Of a stretch of DNA of 64,000 nucleotides, positions 49,182 through 58,614 are shown piece after piece. Below the pieces are notes generated by a model that was not told the DNA's origin, ran no database searches, and worked only from the letters and a program-made list of their open reading frames with translations. The stretch's first letter is position 1. Each line of letters opens with the position of its first letter. Source of the DNA: Azospirillum rugosum (lineage in GTDB: Bacteria; Pseudomonadota; Alphaproteobacteria; Azospirillales; Azospirillaceae); assembly GCF_017876155.1 (NCBI RefSeq), contig NZ_JAGINP010000026.1, positions 49,506-113,505 of the forward strand, written 5' to 3'. The translations under genes were made by a program, and so were the position numbers.

Positions 49182-49855
49182 CAGCCCATCCGCGCGACAT
49201 AGGCGGCGATCGCCGCAGCGGGCGCATCGTCGGCCACCACGCGCCCCTCGTCCAGCACGATCACCCGCTCCGCCTCGGCGACGAGGTCCAGGTCGTGGGA
49301 GATCAGCAGGGCGGTCTGCGGCAGGTCGCGGATCACGCCGGCGATGCGGCGGCGGTTGCGCAGGTCGAGCAGGGTGGTCGGCTCGTCGAAGACCACGTAG
49401 GCCGGGTCCAGCACCAGCACCGACGCGATGGCGAGCAGCTGCTTCTGCCCGCCGCTCAGCCGGTGGGCGGGCCAGTCGCGGTGCTCCGTCAGGCCGAAGC
49501 GCGCCATCACCGCGTCCACGCGCCGGGCGATCTCGTCGCGCGGCAGCCGCAGGTTCTTCAGGCCGAAGGCGATGTCCTCCGCCACTGTGGGGTAGACGAT
49601 CTGCACGTCGGGGTCCTGGAAGACGAAGCCGACCTTGCGGCGCACCGCCCGCGCGTCGCTGCGGGTGTCCAGCCCGTCCACCAGCACCCGCCCCTCGTCC
49701 GGCAGCAGCAGCCCGTTGAGCAGGCGCGCCAGCGTGCTCTTGCCCGATCCGTTGCTGCCGACGATCGCCACGCGGCGTTCCGCCAGCGTCAGGTCGATCC
49801 CGCGCAGCACCTCCCGCTCGCCATAGCGATGCCGGACGTTCCGGAGTTCAATCAC
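49181..49855 (-). CDS. bioM: Biotin ECF transporter ATPase BioM
   Basis: A 224-aa CbiO-type ABC ATPase. Walker A GSNGSGKST, Q-loop FVFQDPDVQI, signature LSGGQKQLLAIASVLVLDPA, Walker B VVFDEP, switch His in LLISHDLDL. First gene of bioM-bioN-bioY. It powers biotin uptake; both possible ATPase sites would be BioM homodimers. No biotin-repressor (BioR/BirA) palindrome was recognised upstream. Confidence 0.94.
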   Translation of the reverse strand: MIELRNVRHRYGEREVLRGIDLTLAERRVAIVGSNGSGKSTLARLLNGLLLPDEGRVLVDGLDTRSDARAVRRKVGFVFQDPDVQIVYPTVAEDIAFGLKNLRLPRDEIARRVDAVMARFGLTEHRDWPAHRLSGGQKQLLAIASVLVLDPAYVVFDEPTTLLDLRNRRRIAGVIRDLPQTALLISHDLDLVAEAERVIVLDEGRVVADDAPAAAIAAYVARMG

Positions 49856-49959
49856 CGCAGCAATCCCACCAGCCCTTCAACGTGCCCCTTTCATAGACCG
49901 GGAGGCGGGCAAGAAAAAGGCTGAGCGCTCCGTCGGAGCAAGGCCGTTGCATTTGAAAT

Positions 49960-50069
49960 CCCCTCTCCCCTCTGGGGAGAGGGTTAGGGTGAGGGGGATG
50001 CGCGTGTGCCGAACGTACGAAGGTGGCGGGACCCCCTTACCCTGCCCTCTCCCCAGAGGGGAGAGGGTT
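49960..50069 (+). repeat. Interspersed repeat family B, copy 1
   Basis: CCCCTCTCCCCTCTGGGGAG and AGGGTTAGGGTGAGGGGGAT open it, followed by GTGCCGAACGTACGAAGGTG and GCGGGACCCCCTTACCCTGC, and it closes with CCCTCTCCCCAGAGGGGAGA. The outer ends are inverted copies. It aligns over its whole length with the inverse of 60840-60950. It occupies the gap between bioM (49855) and the SDR stop (50133). Confidence 0.7.
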
Positions 50070-50132
50070 CAATGGCCAATAAGCAATGGCCGAGCGCTCG
50101 ATGGAGCGCTCGGCCGTTCTGGGACCCTGATA

Positions 50133-50888
50133 TCAGACCTGCGCCTGCCCGCCGTCGGCGAAGAGTTCGGCGCCGTTCACGAAGCTGGAATCGTCGGACG
50201 CGAGGAACAGCGCGGCCTTGGCGATCTCCTCCGCCTCGCCGACCCGGCCGAGCGGAATGCGGGAGGCGAGATAGTCCAGCAGACCCTGGCGCTGCGCCGC
50301 ATCGTCGCCGGCCAGCTCGACCAAGCCCGGCGTGCGGGTGGCGCCGGGGCTCAGCACGTTGACGCGGATGCCCGTGTCCTTGAGGTCGAGCGCCCAGCTG
50401 CGCGCCAAGTTGCGCACCGCCGCCTTGGAGGCGGAATAGACGCTGAAGGCGGCCGTGCCCTCCGTGCCGGCGGTCGAGCCGGTGAGGATCACGGAGGAGC
50501 CGCGGCCCAGCAGCGGCAGCGCCTTCTGCACGGTGAAGATCACCGCCTTCACGTTGCGGCCGAAGGTGTCGTCGACCTGCTCCTCGGTGATCTGGCCGAG
50601 CGGCAGCATGGACCCGCCGCCGGCGTTGGCGAACAGCACGTCGAGGCGCCCGTGCTCCGCCTTCACCCGCTCGAACAGGCGGTCGAGGTCGGCGCTGCGG
50701 CTGGAGTCCGCCTGGACGCCCGTGGCACGGCCGCCGATCTCCGCGACGGCGCGGTCGAGCGCGTCCTGGCGGCGGCCGGTGATGTACACGTGCGCGCCTT
50801 CGGCGGCGAACAGCTTGGCGGTGGCGAGGCCGATGCCGCTGGTGGCGCCGGTGATGACGGCGACCTTGCCATCGAGACGGTTGGACAT
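50133..50888 (-). CDS. Short-chain dehydrogenase/reductase
   Basis: A 251-aa classical SDR. Cofactor motif TGATSGIG (14-21), NAGGG near 89, catalytic Ser in ILTGSTAG, and Tyr/Lys in YSASK. The region after strand 2 (ITGRRQDALDRAV) carries Arg residues favouring NADPH. Substrate is unknown. A LysR regulator lies upstream on the same strand and a palindrome lies in the gap, so it may be the LysR target. Confidence 0.92.
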   Translation of the reverse strand: MSNRLDGKVAVITGATSGIGLATAKLFAAEGAHVYITGRRQDALDRAVAEIGGRATGVQADSSRSADLDRLFERVKAEHGRLDVLFANAGGGSMLPLGQITEEQVDDTFGRNVKAVIFTVQKALPLLGRGSSVILTGSTAGTEGTAAFSVYSASKAAVRNLARSWALDLKDTGIRVNVLSPGATRTPGLVELAGDDAAQRQGLLDYLASRIPLGRVGEAEEIAKAALFLASDDSSFVNGAELFADGGQAQV

Positions 50889-51076
50889 GATCGATTTCCT
50901 TTCAGAACGGGCGACCGTCGGCGGTGTGGCGCGTCTCGGCGCGCGGCCGGCCGGCGGTCGGTTGTGTTTCGGGTGAAGGGAAGGACGTCAGCGTCTTTTC
51001 GGCGGCGTCCGTTTGCCCTTGCTGAGGACAAACCTAGGCCCCGGCCGTCGTCCGGAGAAGACAGCCCGTGTGGAAT

Positions 51077-51118
51077 GATTATCCATGCGTATGGATAATC
51101 GGGCCCCTTGGATAATCG
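51077..51118. promoter_or_regulatory. Palindromic operator with third half-site between lysR and the SDR gene
   Basis: GATTATCCAT-GCGT-ATGGATAATC (51077-51100) is a perfect 10-bp inverted repeat, followed by a further copy TTGGATAATC at 51109-51118 in the orientation of the right arm. It lies just after the LysR stop codon and 189 bases upstream of the SDR start. Likely binding site for the LysR protein or another dimeric regulator of the SDR gene. Confidence 0.55.
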
Positions 51119-51125
51119 GAATGGA

Positions 51126-52037
51126 TCAGCCCGCCCGGTGGTCGATCCGGCCGAACAGCTCCGCGACCCACTCGGAAAAGACGCGGAGCTTGGCGCTGGG
51201 GTGGCGGTTCGCCGGGTAGACGAGTTGGAGAGGGTGCGGGCTCTGCGTCCAGTCCGGAAGGATCCGGACGAGCCGCCCGTCCTCCAGGAAGGGGCGGGCG
51301 ACGAAGCCGAAGGTCTGGCCGATGCCCAGCCCCGCCAGCAGGGCGGTCACGTGCGCCGTGCTCTCGTTCACGCCGACGACGGACGGGCCGGCGATCTCGT
51401 GCCGCTCCTCCCCGCGCTGGAAATGCAGGGGAAAGACCTTGCCGGTGAGGGCGGAGCAGTAGCTGCACACCGCGTGTCCGGCCTCGATCTCCGCCGGGTG
51501 CGCCGGGATGCCGTGGGCCTCGATGTAGGACGGGGCGGCGCAGGTGACATAGTCCAGTTCGCACAGGCGCCGCGCGACCAGCGAACTGTCGGCCAGGGCG
51601 CCGCCGCGGATGACGCAGTCCACGCCCTCCCCGATCAGATCGACCGGCCGGTCGTTGACGCCCAGGAACAGCTGCACGTCGGGATAGCGCCCCCGGAAGT
51701 CGGGCAGGGCGGGGATCAGGACGAGGTTGGCCAGCGAGGACCCGATGTCGACGCGCAACCGCCCCCGCGGCAGGGCGCGCGCGTGCGCCGCCGTCGCGTC
51801 CATGTCCTCAAGCTCACCCAGGAGGCGCACCGCCCGCTCGTGGTAGGCGGCGCCCTCCGGCGTCACCGTGACGGCGCGGGTGGTCCGCTGGACCAGCCGC
51901 GTGCCCAGGTGATGCTCCAGGTCCTGCACCAGCTTGCTGACCGTCGAGCGCGGCAGGTTGAGGCTGTCGGCCGCCTTGGCGAAGGATCCCGCCTCGGCGA
52001 TGCGGACGAAGGCCCTGATGGCGAGAAGCTGGTCCAA
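51126..52037 (-). CDS. LysR-family transcriptional regulator
   Basis: A 303-aa LTTR. HTH: DQLLAIRAFVRIAEAGSFAK, LNLPRSTVSKLVQDLEHHLG, then RTTRAVTVTPEGAAYHERAV; effector domain ends PHPLQLVYPANRHPSAKLRV. It belongs to the large group that includes regulators of SDR and drug-type oxidoreductases. The TTG at 52037 is taken as start because family members begin within one or two residues of DxLLA and GGGAG precedes it; ATG at 52091 is the alternative. It precedes the SDR gene on the same strand. Confidence 0.88.
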   Translation of the reverse strand: MDQLLAIRAFVRIAEAGSFAKAADSLNLPRSTVSKLVQDLEHHLGTRLVQRTTRAVTVTPEGAAYHERAVRLLGELEDMDATAAHARALPRGRLRVDIGSSLANLVLIPALPDFRGRYPDVQLFLGVNDRPVDLIGEGVDCVIRGGALADSSLVARRLCELDYVTCAAPSYIEAHGIPAHPAEIEAGHAVCSYCSALTGKVFPLHFQRGEERHEIAGPSVVGVNESTAHVTALLAGLGIGQTFGFVARPFLEDGRLVRILPDWTQSPHPLQLVYPANRHPSAKLRVFSEWVAELFGRIDHRAG

Positions 52038-52108
52038 GCTGCGGCTCCCGTGGTGCGGCCCCGATCCTACCGCCGCACCGGACAGGATCAAGCCGGACCA
52101 GCCTGCGC

Positions 52109-53245
52109 TCAGCCGCCGGCCAGCTTGGCGAGCTTGATGGAGGTGTCGACGATGGTCTTCAGGGTGGAGCCGATGAAGATCAGCGTGTCGGCCGTTTCCT
52201 TCGTGATGCCGATCTTCTGGAGCGGCGCCCCGCGCATCGCCTTGTAGACCTCGTGGTGCTGGCTCATCTGCTCGTAGAAGGCGTCCTTGGTCTTCACGTT
52301 GGCTTGCAGCTCGTGGATCTTGTCGAGCGTGATGGTGACCTTCTCGCCCAGGATCTTCGCCATCGCCTTGGCTTCCTTGGGCAGCTTTTCCTTTTCCAGC
52401 TTTTCGATCTGCTTCATGAGCTTGTTGGCATACTCATAGAGCTTGTCGGACTTCTCTTCGATCTTGGCGGTCTTGGCGTGGAACTCGACCAGCAGCTTCT
52501 CCATGCCGCCGACCGACTTGATGAAGGGCACGCCGAGGATCGACGCCAGCTCGCGCGCGGTCGTCTTGGCGGTCAGCGTGCCGCTGCTGTAGGCGTCGGC
52601 CAGCGTATCGTCGGTGGCGCGCAGGTCCTTTTCCGCTTTCTCGATGTCGCGGGCGTAGGTGTAGATCTCCGCCGCCATGGACACGGCGGTCTTGGCCATG
52701 CTGCCGACCGTGGCGCAGATGCCGAGGATGGCGACGGGCGTCGCCCCGCCGGCGCTGGCCGCCGCACCGGCGATGTTCACCGCGACAGAGACGGTGCCGG
52801 CCAGGATGCTGATGGAGCCCTGCACCATCTTCCAGCCGAACTGGAGCTTGAACTTGGCCAGGTCCTTCTTCTTGCTGACGTAGCTGGCCCAGGCCTTCTC
52901 CACCGCCTTGACGGCGAGGCCGCCCTGGGCGTCGGCGATCTGCTTGCACAGGACGTTGATGGTCTTTTCGCGGTCGGCCAGTTCCTTCTCGCTCGCCGGC
53001 GGCTTCTTGTCCAGGTTGGCGTCGAAGTCCTTCAGGGCGCCGTGGATGTCCTTCCGGGACGAGTTCAGCTGCTCGTAGGCCACCGCGACCAGGTTCTGGA
53101 CGATCAGCTTGTCCTTGTCGATGGCCTTCTGGAGGTCCTTCGGGATGTCCTTCAGCTCGACGGTGGCCTTCATGGCCGGCACCTTCAGGTGCTTCGTCTT
53201 CAGGCCATCGGAAAAGTCCATTTCGGCAAGCTTCACGGCCGGCAT
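52109..53245 (-). CDS. Lysine-rich helical protein with central hydrophobic hairpin (possible alpha-pore-forming toxin)
   Basis: A 378-aa protein without signal peptide. Residues 35-140 and 195-340 are long amphipathic, Lys/Glu/Ala-rich helices; between them residues 144-193 are hydrophobic and Gly/Ala-rich (SISILAGTVSVAVNIAGAAA, PVAILGICATVGSMAKTAVS), enough for two membrane-crossing helices. This resembles ClyA/Hbl/XaxA-type alpha-pore-formers, where a buried hydrophobic hairpin is released on membranes. It is lysine-rich compared with neighbouring proteins, a hint of transfer. The ATG at 53245 follows a G-run. No immunity, secretion or partner gene is adjacent. Function is inference; no family name recognised. 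Confidence 0.7.
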   Translation of the reverse strand: MPAVKLAEMDFSDGLKTKHLKVPAMKATVELKDIPKDLQKAIDKDKLIVQNLVAVAYEQLNSSRKDIHGALKDFDANLDKKPPASEKELADREKTINVLCKQIADAQGGLAVKAVEKAWASYVSKKKDLAKFKLQFGWKMVQGSISILAGTVSVAVNIAGAAASAGGATPVAILGICATVGSMAKTAVSMAAEIYTYARDIEKAEKDLRATDDTLADAYSSGTLTAKTTARELASILGVPFIKSVGGMEKLLVEFHAKTAKIEEKSDKLYEYANKLMKQIEKLEKEKLPKEAKAMAKILGEKVTITLDKIHELQANVKTKDAFYEQMSQHHEVYKAMRGAPLQKIGITKETADTLIFIGSTLKTIVDTSIKLAKLAGG

Positions 53246-53508
53246 GCGCAACCCCCCGTCGTCGTAAGGCCACGGGCGGAACAGGCCGCGCATGGCGCCG
53301 CGCGGCGCACGCCATGACTTGGCGCCGCCGCGGCATTGATTGGAAACGTGCCCACAATCACTGACACAGGCGGGGGAGACGGGCGACGAGGACTTGCTCC
53401 GGAATGGACGGACCGCGCCTCCTCAACAGAGAGTCCCCCCGCGTTCCGGAATGGCGCTACCATGGGCGCCGACGGGGCGCCGGGAGCGCCCATGGGAAAG
53501 GCCGGTGC

Positions 53509-56500
53509 ATGGGTGTGAGCGTGGAGCGTCCGGGGATGGTCGGTCCCGGTGACGACGTTCTGGGGAACGATGGCGAAACCTGGCTGGTGCGGGTGGCGCG
53601 GCCGGGGCAGCCCTTTCCCTTCCTGGTCAGGATGGCGGATCCGGACGGCCTGATGGCAGGTGGCCGGATCGCGGACACGCTGTCCCGGCTGCGCCGGGAG
53701 CACGACCTCGCCGACCGGCTCGACCCCGCCTGGGCGGTGAAGCCGCTCGACTTGGGCCGTCCCGGCGACGCGCCGGCCGGGATGGCGGAGGCGCTCACCC
53801 TCGCGGATCCCGGCGGGCAGCCGCTGTCGGAACTCGCGACGGCGCCGATGCCGCTGGGCCAGAGGCTGACCATCGCGCTGCGGGCCGCCGAGGCGGTCGG
53901 GCAGCTGCACCGGCGCGGGCTGCTGCACCGGGACCTGCGGCCGTTCAACCTGATGGTCGGGGACGACCGGACCGTGCGGCTGACCGGCTTCGGCCGGGCC
54001 TGCGCGCTCTCCGCCGCGCTGCCGAATGGGCCGTCGGGCGGTTCTGGAGTGGCGGAATTCCCCGGCCAGATCGCCTACATGGCGCCGGAACAGACCGGGC
54101 GGATGAACCGGCCGGTCGACCGGCGCAGCGACCTCTACGCGCTCGGCGTCACGCTGTACGAGCTGTTCACCGGGGCGCTGCCCTTCAACGCGCATGAGCC
54201 GATGGAGTGGATCCACGCGCATCTGGCGCGTCCCCCCATTCCGCCGGAGGTGCAGCGTCCCGACCTGCCGCCGCTCCTGTCCGACATCCTGCTGCGGCTG
54301 CTCGCCAAGACGGCGGAGGACCGCTACCAGACCGCCGACGGCCTGGCGCGTGACCTCGCCGACGCGTTGCGGTCGTGGGAGACGCGCGGATCCGTCCCCC
54401 GCTTTTCCGTCGGCCGGCGCGACCTGCCGGAAGGCCTCCGCCCCCCCTCCACCCTGTACGGGCGGGAGCAGCCGGTCGCCACGCTCCGCGCGGCCTTCGA
54501 CCGCGTCGCCGAGCGGGGGCGGATGGGCGTCGTCCTGATCGCCGGCCGGTCGGGCATCGGGAAGTCCTCCGTCGTCCATGCCCTGCGCGGGCAGGTGGTG
54601 CCGCCGCGCGGGCTGTTCGTCGCCGGCAAGTTCGACCAGAGCCGGCGCGACCTTCCCTACGCCAGCCTGTCGGAGGCCTTCCGGGCGCTGGTCGACCGCA
54701 TCCTGGAACAGCCGGCCCCGCAGCGCGACCACTGGCGGCGCGCGCTGCGCGAGGCGGTGGGCGGCAACGGCGCCCTGATGACGGTGCTGGCCCCGAACCT
54801 CGCGCTGCTGATCGGGGACCAGCCGGCGGTCGCCGACCTGCCGCCGCAGGAGGCGCAGCACCGCTTCGACCGGCTGTTCCGGCGGGTCCTGCAGGTCTTC
54901 GCCCGGCCCGAACACCCGCTCGTGCTGTTCCTGGACGACCTGCAATGGCTGGACCGCGCCACGCTCGACCTGCTGGACCGGCTGCTGGCCGACGGCGGCC
55001 CCGGCCATCTGCTGCTGGTCGGCGCCTACCGCAGCGACGAGGTCGGCCCCGGCCACCCGCTGGAAACGCTGATCGAGCGGGTGCGGGCGGCCGGGCCGGA
55101 CCCAGACCGGGAGGAGATTGACCCCCAGGAGATTGATCGGGAGGAGATCACGCTGGCGCCGCTCTCCCCCGCCGACCTGCGGCGGATGATCGCCGACAGC
55201 CTGGACCGCCGGCCGGAGGAGGTGGCGGATCTCGCCGGCCTGCTGCACGGCCGGACGGGCGGCAACGCCTTCTTCGCCGTGCAGCTGCTGATCGCGCTGG
55301 AGCGCTCCGGCCGCCTGCGCTTCGACCGCGCCGACCGGCGCTGGCGCTGGGACATGGCGACGATCGAGGCGGCGCGGTCGGGCGACAGCATCGCCACGCT
55401 GATGACCGAACGGCTCGGCCGCTTTCCGCCGCTGGCGCGGACCCTGCTGGCCCGTTTCGCCGGCCTGGGCGCCGCGGTGCGGCTGTCGACGCTGGCCACC
55501 GCCGCCGGCGTGCCGGCCGCCGAGGTCGAGCGGTCCCTGGACGCGGTCGTGGCCGAAGGGCTGCTGCTGCGGACGGAGGATGGCTACCGCTTCCTCCACG
55601 ACCGGGTGCAGGAGGGCGCCTACGCCCTGGTCCCGGAGGAGGAGCGGGGCGCCCTCCATTGCCACATCGCGCGCGCGCTCAGCCGCGGCTTCGGCGACGA
55701 CCTCGCGGGGGAGCGGCTGTTCGAGCTGGTCGGCCAGTACGACCGCTGCCTGCCCCTGGTGGTGGACGACGGGGAGCGGGCGGAGGTCGCAGCACTCTAC
55801 CTCGCCGCCGGCCGGCGGGCGAAGGCGACCAGCGCCCACGGGTCGGCCCTCACCTACGTGCTGGGCGGCCTGTCCCTGCTCGACGACCAGCGCTGGGAGC
55901 GGCAGCACCGCCTGAGCTTCGCGCTGGAGCTGCTGCGCGCGGAGTGCGAGTTCCTGGGCGGCGACCTTCAGGCGGCCGAACAGCGCCTGCTCGACCTCGT
56001 CGGGCGGGCGGAGGGACCGCCGGACCGCGCCGCCATCGCCGCACTCCTGGTGACCCTCTACACCGCCATCGACCGCAGCGACCGGGCGATCGACAGCTGC
56101 CTCGCCTACCTGCGCGACGTCGGAATCGATTGGCCGGCGCATCCGCCCGCGGACCTCGCCCACCGGGAATACGCGCGGCTGCGGGAGGCCATCGGCGACC
56201 GGACCATCGCGTCGCTGGCCGGGCTTCCCGGGATCGACGACCCGGACCGCCGGGCGACGCTGGACGTGCTGGCCGCCGCCCTTCCGCCGGCCTTCTTCAG
56301 CGACCGCAACCTGGTCTGCCTGATCCTGTGCCGCATGGCGAACCTGTCCTTGCAGCACGGCGCCGGCGACGCCTCGGCCCTCGGCTTCGCCTATCTCGGC
56401 ATGGTCGCCGGGCCCTATTTCGGCGACTACGCCGCCGGCTACGACTTCGGGCGGCTCGGCTACGACCTGGCGGAGCGCCACGGCCGGACCCGCTACCGCG

Positions 56501-58614
56501 CGCGGGTGCTGATGACCTTCGCCTACCATGTGGTGCCCTGGACGCGCGACGTGCGCAGCGAGCGTCCGCTCCTGCTGCGCGCCTTCGAGGAGGCGCGGGA
56601 GGCCGGCGACGTCACCTACGGCGGCTTCACCAGCGTCACGCTGGTCACCAGCATGATCGCGGCCGGCGACCCGCTGGCGACCGTCCAGCGCACGGCGGAG
56701 GCGCGGATGGCCTATGTCCGGCAGGTCAAGTTCGGGCTGTGCGCCGACATCCTGACCACCCAGCTCCAGATGGTGCGGGCGCTGCGCGGGCTGACCCACG
56801 GGCTGGGGACCTTCGACGGGCCGGGCTTCGACAACGCGGCGTTCGAGGCGCGGCTGCTCGCCAACCCCAGCCTGGATATCGCCACCTGCTGGCACTGGAT
56901 CCGCACGCTCCAGCTCCGCTGCGTCGCCGGCGACATGGCCGGCGCGGTGGAGGCCGCGGAACGGGCGGAGGGGCTGCTGTGGACCACCTCCGGCCATCTG
57001 GAGATGGCCTCCTACCAGTTCCACGCGGCGCTGGCGCGGGCGGGCGCGATGGATGGTGCTTCAGACGAGGAGCGAGACCGTCACGCCGCGGCGCTGGCGC
57101 GGCACCGGGACCAGCTGCGCGCCTGGGCGGGCCACAGCCCCGACAGCTTCGAGGCCCGCTTCCAGCTGGTGGAGGCGGAGGCGGCGCGGATCGATGGCCG
57201 GACGGAGGACGCGATGCGCGGCTACGACCGGGCGGTGCAGGCCGCCCAGCGCACCGCCCTGCCGCATGTGGAGGCGCTGGCCCAGGAACGCGCCGCCGCC
57301 TTCTACCGCCGGCTGGGCGTGCCGACCCTGGAACTCGCCAGCATCCGGGAGGCGCGGGGCTGCTACGCCCGCTGGGGGGCGACGGCCAAGGTCCGGCAGC
57401 TCGACCAGCGCTACCCGGCCCTTCTGGGGGAGCGGGGCGACCCGGCCGCGGCAGGACCCCCCGGCGGCTTCGACGGCGTGGACCTGGCGACTCTGCTCGA
57501 CACCCTGCGGGCCGTGTCCGACCAGGCGAGCGTCGAGCAGCTGACCGCCACGCTGCTGACCCTGGTGCTGGAGCATGCCGGGGCCAGCCGCGGGCTGCTG
57601 ATCCTGGCGCGCGGCGAGCGGCTGCGGGTGGAGGCGGAGGCGGCGACCGGCCCCGACGGCGTCTCCGTCCGCCTCGTCCAGGAGGATGTGGAGCGGGTCC
57701 CGCTGCCGCACGCGATGATCCACGGCGCCATCCGCGACCAGGAGACGGTGATCGTCGACGACACCCGGGCGACGGGCCCCTTCTCCGCCGATCCCTATGT
57801 CCTTGACACCGCGGCGCGCTCCATCCTGTGCATGCCGCTGGTCCGCCAGGGGCGGGTCGTCGGGCTGCTGCACCTGGAGAACACGCTGGCGACCCACGCC
57901 TTCACGCCCAAGCGGGTCAACGTGCTGACGCTGCTGGGCGCGCAGGCCGCGACATCCCTGGAGAACGCGACGCTGGAGGAGAAGGAGGCGCTGCTGAAGG
58001 AGGTCCACCACCGGGTCAAGAACAACCTCCAGCTGGTGACCAGCCTGCTCAACCTCCAGGCCAACCGGATCGAGGACAAGGCGGTGGCCGCCCTGTTCGC
58101 CGACAGCCGCGACCGGGTGCGCTCCATGGCGCTGGTGCACGAGAACCTGTACCGCATCGGCAACTTCGCGCGGGTGCCGATGCGGGCCCATCTGGAATCG
58201 GTGTGCGCCCATCTGCTGCGCGCCTACGCCTCCCACGGCGGGGCGGTGCGGCTGGAGACCGAGCTGGACGACCTGAAGCTCGACCTCGACCGGGCGGTGC
58301 CCTGCGGCCTGATCGTGAACGAGTTGGTCTCCAACGCGCTGAAGCACGCCTTCCCGGCCGGCCGACGCGGGGTCTTGCGCGTTTCCCTTACCGCGGCCCT
58401 GACCGCAGAAGGGGAGCAGGGGCGCCTCTCCGTCCGCGACGACGGCGTGGGCTTGCCGGACGATCATGATCCCGATAGTCTGGACACCATCGGACTGCAA
58501 CTTGTTGATGATTTGACCAGCCAATTGCACGGAACTCTACAATACAGCTCCAGCACAGGCACCGAATTCGTGGTCACCTTTCCTTTGAAGGGTCGCAACC
58601 GGGGACATGAATGA
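53509..58614 (+). CDS. Giant pseudokinase-ATPase-GAF-histidine kinase
   Basis: A 1701-aa cytoplasmic signalling protein. Residues about 25-300 are a Ser/Thr-kinase fold (HRRGLLHRDLRPFNLMVGDD, then YMAPEQTGRMNRPVDRRSDL), but the DFG motif reads TGFG with Gly160 in place of Asp, so catalysis is doubtful. Next a large STAND-like ATPase (Walker A AGRSGIGKSS near 345; Walker B LVLFLDDLQWLD near 472), a long TPR-like helical region (about 740-1320) and a GAF domain (about 1342-1490). Last a HisKA_2 kinase (EVHHRVKNNLQLVTSLLNLQ near 1498; N-box VNELVSNALKHAF; G-box DDGVGLPDD). The next gene overlaps (ATGA). Domain order is that of the trifunctional kinase/ATPase/histidine kinase family. The signal is unknown. 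Confidence 0.9.
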   Translation: MGVSVERPGMVGPGDDVLGNDGETWLVRVARPGQPFPFLVRMADPDGLMAGGRIADTLSRLRREHDLADRLDPAWAVKPLDLGRPGDAPAGMAEALTLADPGGQPLSELATAPMPLGQRLTIALRAAEAVGQLHRRGLLHRDLRPFNLMVGDDRTVRLTGFGRACALSAALPNGPSGGSGVAEFPGQIAYMAPEQTGRMNRPVDRRSDLYALGVTLYELFTGALPFNAHEPMEWIHAHLARPPIPPEVQRPDLPPLLSDILLRLLAKTAEDRYQTADGLARDLADALRSWETRGSVPRFSVGRRDLPEGLRPPSTLYGREQPVATLRAAFDRVAERGRMGVVLIAGRSGIGKSSVVHALRGQVVPPRGLFVAGKFDQSRRDLPYASLSEAFRALVDRILEQPAPQRDHWRRALREAVGGNGALMTVLAPNLALLIGDQPAVADLPPQEAQHRFDRLFRRVLQVFARPEHPLVLFLDDLQWLDRATLDLLDRLLADGGPGHLLLVGAYRSDEVGPGHPLETLIERVRAAGPDPDREEIDPQEIDREEITLAPLSPADLRRMIADSLDRRPEEVADLAGLLHGRTGGNAFFAVQLLIALERSGRLRFDRADRRWRWDMATIEAARSGDSIATLMTERLGRFPPLARTLLARFAGLGAAVRLSTLATAAGVPAAEVERSLDAVVAEGLLLRTEDGYRFLHDRVQEGAYALVPEEERGALHCHIARALSRGFGDDLAGERLFELVGQYDRCLPLVVDDGERAEVAALYLAAGRRAKATSAHGSALTYVLGGLSLLDDQRWERQHRLSFALELLRAECEFLGGDLQAAEQRLLDLVGRAEGPPDRAAIAALLVTLYTAIDRSDRAIDSCLAYLRDVGIDWPAHPPADLAHREYARLREAIGDRTIASLAGLPGIDDPDRRATLDVLAAALPPAFFSDRNLVCLILCRMANLSLQHGAGDASALGFAYLGMVAGPYFGDYAAGYDFGRLGYDLAERHGRTRYRARVLMTFAYHVVPWTRDVRSERPLLLRAFEEAREAGDVTYGGFTSVTLVTSMIAAGDPLATVQRTAEARMAYVRQVKFGLCADILTTQLQMVRALRGLTHGLGTFDGPGFDNAAFEARLLANPSLDIATCWHWIRTLQLRCVAGDMAGAVEAAERAEGLLWTTSGHLEMASYQFHAALARAGAMDGASDEERDRHAAALARHRDQLRAWAGHSPDSFEARFQLVEAEAARIDGRTEDAMRGYDRAVQAAQRTALPHVEALAQERAAAFYRRLGVPTLELASIREARGCYARWGATAKVRQLDQRYPALLGERGDPAAAGPPGGFDGVDLATLLDTLRAVSDQASVEQLTATLLTLVLEHAGASRGLLILARGERLRVEAEAATGPDGVSVRLVQEDVERVPLPHAMIHGAIRDQETVIVDDTRATGPFSADPYVLDTAARSILCMPLVRQGRVVGLLHLENTLATHAFTPKRVNVLTLLGAQAATSLENATLEEKEALLKEVHHRVKNNLQLVTSLLNLQANRIEDKAVAALFADSRDRVRSMALVHENLYRIGNFARVPMRAHLESVCAHLLRAYASHGGAVRLETELDDLKLDLDRAVPCGLIVNELVSNALKHAFPAGRRGVLRVSLTAALTAEGEQGRLSVRDDGVGLPDDHDPDSLDTIGLQLVDDLTSQLHGTLQYSSSTGTEFVVTFPLKGRNRGHE

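Noticed and set aside
53233..57024. Very long minus-strand open frame (1263 aa) opposite the giant kinase
   Set aside because: Its composition (Arg/Gln/Gly/Pro-rich, no domains) is that of an antisense shadow in GC-rich DNA, and the plus-strand protein has clear domains throughout.
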